The notes beneath the pieces were generated by a model, which was not told the DNA's origin, ran no database searches, and saw nothing but the letters and a program-made list of their open reading frames with translations. A program made the position numbers and the translations under genes. DNA of 64,000 nucleotides from Brevundimonas sp. (GTDB lineage: Bacteria; Pseudomonadota; Alphaproteobacteria; Caulobacterales; Caulobacteraceae), in contig NZ_JAQSDY010000028.1 in NCBI RefSeq assembly GCF_029946145.1, positions 62,001 to 126,000 of the forward strand, written 5' to 3'. Of this stretch, positions 44,096-52,116 are shown one piece after another (the first letter of the stretch is position 1; each line of letters begins with the position of its first letter).

Positions 44096-44893
44096 ATGGG
44101 CGCGATCGTCATCGGGCCTCTGGTTCTGTCGGCCGAACGGTTCGCCATCATTCTCGGCGTGGCGGCCTTCCTGATCGTGTCAGGGATTCTCGCGAGCCGG
44201 GTGAGCGGACGGTTCAACCCCTGGAGCACGGTGGTGGCGCTGGGCGGCGTGGCCGTAGCGCGCCTGGTTCATGTGATCGGTCACTGGTCCTATTTCGAAG
44301 GGGACCTGCTGCGAATTTTCGCCGTCTGGCAGGGCGGTTTCTCCTGGCCCTGGGCCCTGGTCGCGGTCGGCCTCGCCAGCCCTTTAATTCTCAAACAGCG
44401 CCGTCTGATGGCCTATGGGCTCGCTCCCGTGATCGCGGCGGTCTTCGTCTGGAACGTCGCCTACCAACTGACCGCCCAGACCGACGCCAAGCCGATGCCG
44501 GACCTTACCCTGGCTCAGATCGACGGCGCCCCGCTGAACCTCGCCGAGGGCGATGGCCGACCGACCGTGATCAATGTCTGGGCCACCTGGTGCCCGCCGT
44601 GTCGCCGGGAAATGCCGGTCCTGGCGGCCGCCGAGGCGGCCAATCCGGACGTCCGGTTCCTCTTCGTCAACCAGGGCGAAGGTCCGGAAACGATCAACCG
44701 CTTCCTCGACGGCCAGGGCCTGGAGCTGGACACTGTTCTGCTCGACGAGGCGATGGCCTTGCCAAGACACTACGGGACGCTCGGCATACCGGTGACGCTG
44801 TTCATCGACGCCGACGGCGCCCTTCGAAAATCGCATATGGGCGAGATTTCGCCTGAACAGATCGACGCCGAACTGCAGGCCATCGCCCGCTGA
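44096..44893 (+). CDS. TlpA/ScsD-like membrane-tethered thioredoxin
   Basis: A 265-residue protein. The first 125 residues hold four membrane helices (FAIILGVAAFLIVSGILA ... RLMAYGLAPVIAAVFVW). Residues 130-265 form a TlpA-type thioredoxin with W-A-T-W-C-P-P-C. It reduces periplasmic disulfides using electrons from the ScsB-like protein. The multi-helix N-terminal region is longer than the single anchor of classical TlpA/ScsD. The gene starts 1 nt after the scsB stop. Confidence 0.88.
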   Translation: MGAIVIGPLVLSAERFAIILGVAAFLIVSGILASRVSGRFNPWSTVVALGGVAVARLVHVIGHWSYFEGDLLRIFAVWQGGFSWPWALVAVGLASPLILKQRRLMAYGLAPVIAAVFVWNVAYQLTAQTDAKPMPDLTLAQIDGAPLNLAEGDGRPTVINVWATWCPPCRREMPVLAAAEAANPDVRFLFVNQGEGPETINRFLDGQGLELDTVLLDEAMALPRHYGTLGIPVTLFIDADGALRKSHMGEISPEQIDAELQAIAR

Positions 44894-44930
44894 CGGTTCC
44901 CCATCATTCGAGACATCACTGGAGAAGAGC

Positions 44931-45605
44931 ATGCTCAATACACATCATATGGTCGCCACCGTCCTGGGCGCCCTGACGCTGGCCGCCTGCAACCCCGCAG
45001 GGGCCGAGAATTCCACGACGGAATCCGCCGGCACGGCCACGCAGGACGGCGCCCTCGTCACCAGCGTCGGCTTCGCCGACCTGCTGCGGACGCCGGCCGC
45101 GCCGTTCATCGGGGCGGAGAAGGCCGACGTCACCATCATCGGCTTCATGGACTACAACTGCCCCTACTGCCGCCAGATGAACCCGGAACTGGCGGCCCTG
45201 CTCGAAGCCGACCCCAAGGTCCGCATTCTTTACAAGGACTGGCCGATCTTCGGCGAGCCGTCCACGGCGGCGGCGCGGGCCGCGCTTGCGGCTGGCTATC
45301 AGGGCAAATACGAAGCCGTTCACAACGCCTTCATGCGCTCGGCCAATCGCATCGCCGGCGAGGACGACATTCGGACCCTGGCTGAATCCGCCGGCGTGGA
45401 CATGACCCGGCTGGATCGTGACCTCCAGACCCACCGGGCCGAGATCGACGCCGTCCTGGACAGAAACAAACGCGAGGCCTCCGCGTTGGCCCTTCAGGGC
45501 ACGCCGGCCTTTATCATCAACGGCAACCTGATCCCCGGGGGCATGCCCCTGGCGCAGCTGCAGGCGGTGATCGCCCGCATCCGCGCGGGCGAACCGCTGC
45601 GCTGA
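44931..45605 (+). CDS. scsC: ScsC/DsbA-like thiol oxidoreductase lipoprotein
   Basis: A 224-residue protein with a lipoprotein signal (TLTLAAC-N) and a DsbA-fold core. Active site is N-C-P-Y-C-R-Q-M, with the cis-proline motif QGTPAFIING. ScsC-family proteins are reduced by ScsB and act as periplasmic isomerases/reductases; the lipoprotein form would keep it at the membrane. The ribosome-binding site GGAGA lies 7 nt before the ATG. It is the third gene of the scs-like operon. Confidence 0.88.
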   Translation: MLNTHHMVATVLGALTLAACNPAGAENSTTESAGTATQDGALVTSVGFADLLRTPAAPFIGAEKADVTIIGFMDYNCPYCRQMNPELAALLEADPKVRILYKDWPIFGEPSTAAARAALAAGYQGKYEAVHNAFMRSANRIAGEDDIRTLAESAGVDMTRLDRDLQTHRAEIDAVLDRNKREASALALQGTPAFIINGNLIPGGMPLAQLQAVIARIRAGEPLR

Positions 45606-45621
45606 ACGGAGCACGACCGCC

Positions 45622-47061
45622 ATGGCCCATCTTACCCTGCTTCAGATCAACGACCTGCACGGCTATCTCGAGCCTCACCCCGAAATGGTGCGAACCGGAG
45701 GCGGCTGGCGGTTCGAGAGGCTGGGTGGGCTCGCGCGCATCGCCTCGATCTTCGCCGAGGCGCGGATCGAGGCGGGGGGCGCCGCCCTGACCCTGGACAA
45801 TGGCGACACCTTCCACGGCTCCTATGTCGCCCTGGAATCGAAGGGCGAAGCCCTGGTTCCCCCGATGAACGCCTTGAAGATCGACGCCATGACGGCGCAC
45901 TGGGAGTTCGCCTATGGACCGGCCGGCTTCGCCACGCTCGCCGCGCAGCTGGACTATCCGGTGCTGGCCGCCAATGTCTTTCGCAAGGCGGACGGCGCTC
46001 CGGCCTTTGACGGGCGTCGCGTGTTCGACCGCGGCGGACTCAAGGTCGGGGTCGTCGGTCTGGCCTGTCCGATCGTCGACAAGACCATGCCCCCCAGTTT
46101 CAGCGAGGGACTGCGCTTCGAGATCGGCGTCGCGGAATGCCGGGATCACGTCGAGGCGCTGCGCTCGGACGAGGGCGTCGATCTCGTCGTGGTCCTGTCG
46201 CACCTCGGCTTTCCCCAGGACGTCCAGCTCGCCAACGACGTGGCGGGCATCGACGTCATCCACAGCGGCCACACCCACAACCGCATGCATGAGCCGGTGA
46301 TGGTGAACGGCGCGATCATCTTCCAGTCCGGCTGTCACGGCGCCTTCGTCGGGCGGCTCGACCTGGACGTCGAGGCGGGGCGGATCGTCAGCCATCGACA
46401 CCAGCTGATCCCCGTTGATGACAGCTGGCCTGAGGATCCGGAGATCGCGGCCCTGGTCGAGAACGCCATGGCGCCGCACCGGGACAGGCTCTCCGAAGTG
46501 GTCGGCCGCACGACCCAGCCGCTGCACCGCTACGCCATGCCCAGCGCGCCGATGGACGACGTCCTTCTCGACGCGATCGCGGCGGCGGCCGAGGTCGAGA
46601 TCGCCTTTTCGAACGGGTGGCGTTACGGCGCGCCCGTCGCGCCAGGCCCGGTAACCCTGAACGATCTCTACAACATCATTCCGATGAACCCGCCGGTCTC
46701 CCGGGTCGATCTGACCGGAGCGGAGATTCACGAGCTTCTGGAAGACAATCTGGAGCGCACCTTCGCCGCCGACCCCTATGCCCAGATGGGCGGTTACATA
46801 AAGCGCTGCCGCGGCCTGACGGTGTTCGTGAAACTCGAGAACCCGAAAGGCGAGCGCGTCGATCGCCTGTTTGTCGGCGATGAGCCGGTCGATCCGGAGC
46901 GCGTCTACCCTTGCGCCTTCGTCACCACCCAGGGCGTGCCCAAGCGATATGGGACCGGGCGGCGCGATCTGCCGATCGATGCGATCACGGCCCTGCGACG
47001 CTGGCTGTCAAGGAACGTCGTCGGCGACGGTCCGCGGCCCCCCAGCGTCATTGTCGTCTGA
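45622..47061 (+). CDS. SoxB-like metallophosphoesterase without signal peptide
   Basis: A 479-residue protein. N-terminal metal motifs are NDLHGYLEPHP, NGDTFHGSY, S-H-L-G-F and SGHTHNRM. Instead of the 5'-nucleotidase G-N-H-D/E it has T-A-H-W-E-F-A-Y-G, matching the G-H-W-E-F-T-Y-G segment of SoxB, the thiosulfohydrolase that releases sulfate. The C-terminal half is 5'-nucleotidase-like (VSRVDLTGAEIHELLE). No signal sequence precedes it, unlike true SoxB, so it would act in the cytoplasm. It lies between scsC and an ETHE1-like hydrolase, which supports a sulfur role; the reaction is inferred. Confidence 0.8.
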   Translation: MAHLTLLQINDLHGYLEPHPEMVRTGGGWRFERLGGLARIASIFAEARIEAGGAALTLDNGDTFHGSYVALESKGEALVPPMNALKIDAMTAHWEFAYGPAGFATLAAQLDYPVLAANVFRKADGAPAFDGRRVFDRGGLKVGVVGLACPIVDKTMPPSFSEGLRFEIGVAECRDHVEALRSDEGVDLVVVLSHLGFPQDVQLANDVAGIDVIHSGHTHNRMHEPVMVNGAIIFQSGCHGAFVGRLDLDVEAGRIVSHRHQLIPVDDSWPEDPEIAALVENAMAPHRDRLSEVVGRTTQPLHRYAMPSAPMDDVLLDAIAAAAEVEIAFSNGWRYGAPVAPGPVTLNDLYNIIPMNPPVSRVDLTGAEIHELLEDNLERTFAADPYAQMGGYIKRCRGLTVFVKLENPKGERVDRLFVGDEPVDPERVYPCAFVTTQGVPKRYGTGRRDLPIDAITALRRWLSRNVVGDGPRPPSVIVV

Positions 47062-47146
47062 CTCTGGGCGCCGTTCATCCCGCATCCTTTCCGTGATCAT
47101 GGAAGTTGTTGCGCCTGACGGCATCCGTCACCCCGGAGGATCATCG

Positions 47147-48040
47147 ATGCGATACATCAGCCATGGCGGCGCACAGGTGGCGGCGCTGCATGACGAAAAG
47201 ACCGGCAGCTGGCAGTATGTGGTCAGCGATCCGGACACGGGCGTGGCGGCGATCATCGACCCGGTGTGGGATTTCGACGAAAGGGCCGCCGCCACCTCCA
47301 CCCGCAATGCCGACGCGTTGGTGGACCATGTCCGCGAGGCCGGTCTGAAGGTGGAGTGGATATTGGACACCCATCCGCACGCCGACCATTTCTCGGCCGC
47401 CCCTTACCTGCGCGAGAGACTCGGGGCCCCGACCGCCATCGGCGAGAAGGTCTGCGGCGTCCAGTCGCTGTGGAAGGACATCTACCGGCCGCCCGACAGC
47501 TTCGCGACCGACGGCCGCCAGTGGGACGGGCTGTTCGCCGCCGGCGACACCTTCCCGATCGGCGGACTGGAGGGCCGGGTGATGCTGTCCCCCGGCCACA
47601 CCCTGGCGTCGATCAGCTATGTCGTCGGCGGCTGCGCCTTCGTGCACGACACCCTGATGATGCCCTATGCGGGCACCTCCCGAGCCGACTTTCCGGGCGG
47701 TGACGCCCACGTTCTGTACGGCAGCATCCAGGACATCCTGGCCTTGCCGGAAGAAACCGGCGTCTTCGTCGGCCACGACTACGGGCCGGACGGTCGGGAA
47801 CCTGCCTGCTTCAGCACCGTGGCCGAGCAGCGCCGCGACAACATCCACGTCGGCGGCGGGCGCTCCGAGTCCGAATTCGTCACCCTCAGGGAGGCGAGGG
47901 ACGCGACCCTGCCGCTGCCCAACCTGATGCTCTACGCCCTTCAGGTGAACATCCGCGGCGGCGTCCTGCCCGAGGCGGAGGCCGACGGTCGTGTGTTCTT
48001 CCGTATTCCCGCCAACTATTTTCCGGTCAGCCTGGGTTGA
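47147..48040 (+). CDS. ETHE1/BigR-operon-type metallo-beta-lactamase-fold hydrolase
   Basis: A 297-residue metallo-beta-lactamase-fold protein. The start at 47147 follows GGAGGA 7 nt upstream. Metal ligands are T-H-P-H-A-D-H (residues near 75), H in LSPGHTLASISYVV, D in FVHDTLMMPYAG and H in FVGHDYGPD. This order fits persulfide dioxygenase (ETHE1)-like proteins and related BigR-operon hydrolases that handle hydrosulfide or persulfide. The adjacent TIGR01244 and TauE/SafE genes belong to the same type of gene set. Enzymatic role is inferred from these neighbours. Confidence 0.82.
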   Translation: MRYISHGGAQVAALHDEKTGSWQYVVSDPDTGVAAIIDPVWDFDERAAATSTRNADALVDHVREAGLKVEWILDTHPHADHFSAAPYLRERLGAPTAIGEKVCGVQSLWKDIYRPPDSFATDGRQWDGLFAAGDTFPIGGLEGRVMLSPGHTLASISYVVGGCAFVHDTLMMPYAGTSRADFPGGDAHVLYGSIQDILALPEETGVFVGHDYGPDGREPACFSTVAEQRRDNIHVGGGRSESEFVTLREARDATLPLPNLMLYALQVNIRGGVLPEAEADGRVFFRIPANYFPVSLG

Positions 48041-48106
48041 ACGACGGACGCCGCAAGGCGCCCCCGCCCTCGCCCCCGCCGCCATCCGGCCCAGGAGAGA
48101 ACCGTC

Positions 48107-48514
48107 ATGGACATTCGCCCGCTCGATCAAACCCTCTCGATCTCGCCGCAGCTGAGTCCGGCGGAACTGCCGTCCCTCGCCGCCCGGGGCTATCGTTCCG
48201 TCATCTCCAACCGCCCCGACGGCGAGGCGCCCAGGCAGCCCGCGGCCGCCGAGATCGCCGCCGCGGCCGAGGCCGCCGGTCTCGAGTTTCGCCACATTCC
48301 GGTGGTCGGCGCCGCCATCGGAGCGGCCGACGTGGCGGCCTTCAAAGCGGCCCTCGAGAATCTGCCCGGCCCGATCCTGGGCTCCTGCCGCTCGGGCGCG
48401 CGCACGACGATTCTTTGGGCGCTGGCCCGCAGGGGGGAGCGGCCGGCCGACGAGCTGATCGCGGCCGCCCGGAGCGCGGGCCTCGATCTGGGCGGCCTCC
48501 GGCCGCGCCTCTAG
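48107..48514 (+). CDS. TIGR01244-family phosphatase/sulfurtransferase-like protein
   Basis: A 135-residue protein matching the TIGR01244 family (DUF442-like), also known as the domain fused to Blh in H2S-detoxification operons. Features are the start ISPQLSPAELPSLAARGYRS, V-I-S-N-R-P-D-G-E, the FRHIPV strand and a dual-specificity-type loop C-R-S-G-A-R-T. The cysteine of this loop is the likely nucleophile. It follows the ETHE1-like gene by 66 nt; the two domains are fused in some homologous systems. Confidence 0.85.
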   Translation: MDIRPLDQTLSISPQLSPAELPSLAARGYRSVISNRPDGEAPRQPAAAEIAAAAEAAGLEFRHIPVVGAAIGAADVAAFKAALENLPGPILGSCRSGARTTILWALARRGERPADELIAAARSAGLDLGGLRPRL

Positions 48515-48557
48515 GGGCGGGGCTGATGCCGGAGCCGGCGGCGCGGACGCCCCGGTC

Positions 48558-49351
48558 GTGACCGTGCTCAGCCTGGTTCAATACGTCCTCGACGCTGGTG
48601 CAGGCGCGGTCGTGGGCTTCTCGCTCGGCCTGGTCGGCGGCGGAGGATCCATTCTGGCCGTGCCGCTGATCGTCTATCTGGTGGGCGTGAAGGATCCGCA
48701 TCTGGCGATCGGGACCAGCGCGTTCGCGGTCGCCGCCAACGCCGCCGCCAACCTGGTCACCCATGCGCGCGGCGGCACGGTGAAATGGAAGATCGCCGGG
48801 CTGTTCGCCGTGTCCGGCGTAATCGGGGCGCTGGTCGGCTCCACTCTCGGCAAGACCATCGACGGCCAACAGCTGCTGGCCCTGTTCGCGGTGCTGATGC
48901 TCGTCGTAGGCGCTTTGATGATGCGCGGCCGATCGGCTTCGGGTGATGCGACGGTCCTGCTGACGCGGAAGAACGCACCCAAGCTGATCGGCACAGGGAC
49001 GGCAACCGGCATCCTGTCCGGGTTCTTCGGGATCGGAGGCGGCTTCCTGATCGTGCCGAGCCTGATGTAATCGACCCGCATGCCGATCTGTTACGCCGTG
49101 GGCTCTTCGCTCGTCGGCGTGACGGCCTTGGCCTGACCACGGCGTTCAACTACGCCCTGTCCGGCTGGGTCGACTGGCCGCTGGCCTTCGTCTTCGTCGG
49201 CGGCGGCGTGGTGGGCGGGTTGTTCGGCTCGCGACTGGCCAAGCACCTTTCCGACAAGAAGGGCGCGCTGAACTCGGTGTTCGCGGCGCTGATCTTCGTC
49301 GTGGCTATCTGCATGCTCTACCGAAGCGTCCGGTCTCTGGGATTTATCTGA
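48558..49351 (+). pseudogene. TauE/SafE-family sulfite exporter, broken
   Basis: The first 170 codons form the N-terminal half of a TSUP permease (VVGFSLGLVGGGGSILAVPL, then TGILSGFFGIGGGFLIVPSL). A TAA at 49068-49070 ends the frame after S-L-M. The same frame resumes (RMPICYAVGSSLVGVTALA), and then a frameshift near 49133 is needed to continue as TTAFNYALSGWVDWPLAFVF and on to FAALIFVVAICMLYRS, ending at 49351. Two lesions make it nonfunctional unless sequence errors are present. Its intact counterpart would export sulfite from the sulfur pathway encoded upstream. Confidence 0.85.
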
Positions 49352-49376
49352 GGTGATTTGTCAAATGACCTACCCC

Positions 49377-49393
49377 CTTAAGACTGGCGTAAG
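49377..49393 (+). promoter_or_regulatory. PmrA/QseB-type box upstream of the solute-binding gene
   Basis: CTTAAG-ACTGG-CGTAAG; one perfect hexamer and one with a single mismatch, spacing 5 nt. It lies 46 nt upstream of the ATG at 49440 and 25 nt after the end of the broken exporter gene. Confidence 0.6.
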
Positions 49394-49439
49394 CCGCAGA
49401 CGCTCTAGGTCGCGTCCAATCGTCAAAGGGAACTTCCAG

Positions 49440-50516
49440 ATGACTGAGTTCGACAGGGTGGACGGCGCGAGAGATTTCATGACCCGGCTGAACCGGCGAC
49501 GCCTTCTGGCGGTCAGCATCGGGGCGAGCGCGGCGGCCTACTCCGGGATGGCGGTGGCGGGTCTCAGGCCCGATCAAGGGCTGGGCATAGCGACAGCTCC
49601 TAACCCTCATGTGTTTCCGCTGATCCTGGCCATGAGCCTCGATCCCTCGCTTCCAGTGAGACTGCTGCCGATCGCGGAGTCGCGGGACGCCGACGCCCTG
49701 TTCGCTTCGGGCGAGGCGGATGCGATGCTGGCCATGACCTATGTTGCGGCCCAGAAGCGTCTGTCCGGCGCCGTTCCCGACCTTCGGCTTCACACCCTGA
49801 CCACCTGGCGGGGATTTTTCCAGGTCGCGGCCGCCGGGGTGCGAGGTTTTCAGGATCTGAAAGGGCGGACCACCATCGTCAGCGGCCCGGTCGGATCCGG
49901 CCGAGGCGGCGGCGGAGACCTGATCTTCCAGGCGGCCGCCCGTCGCCAGGGGGTCGATCCCGTCAACGATCTCCAGGTGGAGTATCTTCCGATCAAAGCG
50001 GGCATGCAGCGCATGATGTCGGGTCAGGCCGCCGCCATCACCGTGCCCAGTCCGGGAAGCACGGGCCTGGTCGCCCGATCAAGAACGACGCCGGCAGCCG
50101 GGCCGGCCGCGCCGTTCACCGCCCTGGACCTGCAGGCGATCTTCTCAGGGTTCGCCGCCTTCCCCGCAAATCAATTGCCGCTCGGCGGCCTGCATGTGTC
50201 GGACAAGGTCCTGTTGGCCGGGGAGAAGCGCCGGCAGCTCGAGGTCGTCGTCGAGGCCTACCGCGACGCGGCGGAGCGGCTAACGGCCGATCCGGCGCTT
50301 TACGCGCCGCTGGTCGCGGCCAACTACGGACGGCATTTCGACCCTGTCGGCGCCGGCGACTTCTCCGCCCCGCTGCTCGCTCGCTCCCTCCACGCGGGCG
50401 ATCTGGTCTACCGCGCGGCGCGCCCGGATCCCGCGCTCGGGCGAGATCTGCGAGCCTGGGTGGGCGAGGTTCTGGATCGACCGGTCGGCGCGGACTTTCT
50501 CGTCGAAGGCGGATGA
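49440..50516 (+). CDS. Tat-exported ABC-type solute-binding protein (NMT1/SsuA-like)
   Basis: A 358-residue periplasmic protein. The twin-arginine-type signal is TRLNRRRLLAVSIGASAAA (alternative start at the inner Met, 49479). The body follows the NMT1/TAXI-like pattern: GIATAPNPHVFPLILAMSL, a FASGEADAMLAMTYVA segment and VRGFQDLKGRTTIVSGPVGS, then the terminal phase V-S-D-K-V-L-L. Such proteins bind sulfonates, thiamine precursors or similar anions. No permease or ATPase is next to it, so it may serve a distant transporter or act as a sensor. A PmrA-type box is 46 nt upstream. Confidence 0.78.
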   Translation: MTEFDRVDGARDFMTRLNRRRLLAVSIGASAAAYSGMAVAGLRPDQGLGIATAPNPHVFPLILAMSLDPSLPVRLLPIAESRDADALFASGEADAMLAMTYVAAQKRLSGAVPDLRLHTLTTWRGFFQVAAAGVRGFQDLKGRTTIVSGPVGSGRGGGGDLIFQAAARRQGVDPVNDLQVEYLPIKAGMQRMMSGQAAAITVPSPGSTGLVARSRTTPAAGPAAPFTALDLQAIFSGFAAFPANQLPLGGLHVSDKVLLAGEKRRQLEVVVEAYRDAAERLTADPALYAPLVAANYGRHFDPVGAGDFSAPLLARSLHAGDLVYRAARPDPALGRDLRAWVGEVLDRPVGADFLVEGG

Positions 50517-50631
50517 GCAGACCCTCCGAATCCGGCCGCGACGCGCTCGACGGATCAAGGCGACCCCGCCGGTCGTTAAGGCCCTGCGAGACGCATCTCG
50601 TCGGCCTGGCGCAATCAAGAAGGACCGCCCC

Positions 50632-51420
50632 ATGACGTCGCATACCCTCATCGTCGGCGGGGCGCTCGCATCGCTCTTGTGGGCCACGGCCTCCCTGGCC
50701 GACCCGCTGCATGTCTACGGACCGGGCGGGCCTGCCCCGGCGATGCGCGAGGCCGCCGAAACCTACACGAGGATGCACGGACGCGAGGTGACCGTCGTCG
50801 CCGGCCCGACGCCGCAATGGTTGGCGGACGCGAAACTGAATGCGGACGTGGTTTTCAGCGGGTCGGAGACCATGATGACCGACTTCGTGACCGCCATGGA
50901 GGGGCGTATCGAGGCCGCCGACGTCGAGCCCGTCTATCTGCGCCGGGCGGCGATCCTGGTGCGGCCGGGCAATCCCGACGGAATCGAGGGGATGGTCGAC
51001 CTGTTCGAACCGGGCCACCGCATCGTGGTGGTCAACGGCGCGGGCCAGGATGGACTGTGGGAAGACATGGCCGGACGCGGGGGCGACATCCGCAGCGTGC
51101 GCGCTCTGAGAAAGAACATCGCCGTATTCGCCGCCAACAGCGCCGAAGCCAGGGCGGCCTGGGTCGCGGACCCCACCCTGGACGCCTGGATCATCTGGAA
51201 CATCTGGCAGGTGGCCAATCCGGACGTGGCGGATCTGGTCGAGGTCGAGGAGCCCTACCGGATCTATCGCGACGCGGGCGCGGTCGTGACCGCGCTGGGG
51301 CGCGAGGATCCGGACAGCCGGAAATTCGTGGAGTTCCTTCAATCCCCGGCCGGGGCGGAGATCTTCCGGCGGTGGGGCTGGATGACCGAGGTGGCGCAAG
51401 ACGGGTCGACCGCCGACTGA
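50632..51420 (+). CDS. AcfC-family periplasmic solute-binding protein
   Basis: A 262-residue protein with a signal peptide (ALASLLWATASLA). The start of the mature part, LHVYGPGGPAPAMREAAETY, and later AGPTPQWLADAKLNADVVF and FSGSETMMTDFV match the AcfC-like group of sulfate/molybdate-type binding proteins. It ends with RIYRDAGAVVTALGRED and RRWGWMT. AcfC is a colonisation factor in Vibrio, but the ligand is unsettled. A partial copy of the same gene lies at 21267-21585. No permease is adjacent. Confidence 0.8.
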   Translation: MTSHTLIVGGALASLLWATASLADPLHVYGPGGPAPAMREAAETYTRMHGREVTVVAGPTPQWLADAKLNADVVFSGSETMMTDFVTAMEGRIEAADVEPVYLRRAAILVRPGNPDGIEGMVDLFEPGHRIVVVNGAGQDGLWEDMAGRGGDIRSVRALRKNIAVFAANSAEARAAWVADPTLDAWIIWNIWQVANPDVADLVEVEEPYRIYRDAGAVVTALGREDPDSRKFVEFLQSPAGAEIFRRWGWMTEVAQDGSTAD

Positions 51421-51453
51421 TCGCCGCGCGATATCTGCAATGGAGACGAAGCC

Positions 51454-51840
51454 ATGCCCTACTATTTTTCCAGGACGTTCGAGGACGGGTTCGACGCGAT
51501 GGTCGGCCGGACCCGCGAGGCGCTAAAGCAGGAAGGCTTCGGCGTCATCACCGAGATCGACGTGCAGGCGACGTTGAAGACCAAGATCGACGTGGACTTC
51601 CGACCCTATCTCATCCTGGGCGCCTGCAATCCTGCTATGGCCCATGAGGCGCTGCAGATCGAGGACAAGGTCGGCACCATGCTGCCTTGCAATGTAGTGG
51701 TGCAGGAACGGTCGGACGGCCGTATCGAGGTCGCCGCGATCGATCCTGTCGCCTCCATGCAGTCGATCGGAAATCCGGCGCTGTCGGACAAGGCGGCGGA
51801 GGTCGCGGCGAAGCTTAAGGGGGCGCTGGAGCGGATATGA
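51454..51840 (+). CDS. DUF302-domain protein
   Basis: A 128-residue protein covering the DUF302 fold. The family pattern is clear: YYFSRTFEDGFDAMVGRTRE, the G-F-G-V-I-T-E-I-D-V strand, the Y-L-I-L-G-A-C-N-P segment, A-L-Q, then GTMLPCNVVVQER and a VAAIDPVASM end. Two cysteines (in GACNP and LPCNV) may bind metal or sulfur species. DUF302 genes often sit with sulfur- and redox-related loci; function is unknown. It starts 33 nt after the AcfC-like gene and ends the rightward run. Confidence 0.9.
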   Translation: MPYYFSRTFEDGFDAMVGRTREALKQEGFGVITEIDVQATLKTKIDVDFRPYLILGACNPAMAHEALQIEDKVGTMLPCNVVVQERSDGRIEVAAIDPVASMQSIGNPALSDKAAEVAAKLKGALERI

Positions 51841-52017
51841 TCTGTTCCCCGGCCTACAGACAGGCCCCAGGCTGGCGGTTCCCGGGAGGATCCGAGGTCT
51901 TACAGACCATGCCTTGCCTTTCCCTTCAGATCGCGACCATCGCTGAGCGTCGGCGGGCCGGTGCCTTGGCGGCACAGGTGTCCGGCGAACCGCAGAACTT
52001 CAACCTCGAGTGCGCCT

Positions 52018-52071
52018 AAGGTCTTCCAGGAATTCGACGAGGTGGGGCTGATGAAGCCCTCAGTCTACTGA
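52018..52071 (+). pseudogene. Short remnant resembling an ArsH-type C-terminal region
   Basis: The 17 codons before a TGA read KVFQEFDEVGLMKPSVY. The pattern E-F-D-x-x-G-x-M-K-P-S is reminiscent of the C-terminal part of ArsH-type NADPH-FMN reductases. No start or upstream homology is visible. The surrounding 276 nt (51841-52116) holds no other supported feature. If correct, it suggests that an arsenic-type gene once preceded the neighbouring MFS transporter; the assignment is from memory of the family only. Confidence 0.3.
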
Positions 52072-52116
52072 TGATTCCAGTGCGGTCGAGGGCGGCGACT
52101 AATGGCCAAGAATCCG

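Noticed and set aside
50570..50590. GTTAAG hexamer upstream of the AcfC-like gene
   Set aside because: No second half-site at the correct spacing was seen, so it was not counted as a sixth box.
51811..51825. Another CTTAAG hexamer near 51814
   Set aside because: It lies inside the DUF302 coding region and has no partner hexamer 5 nt away.
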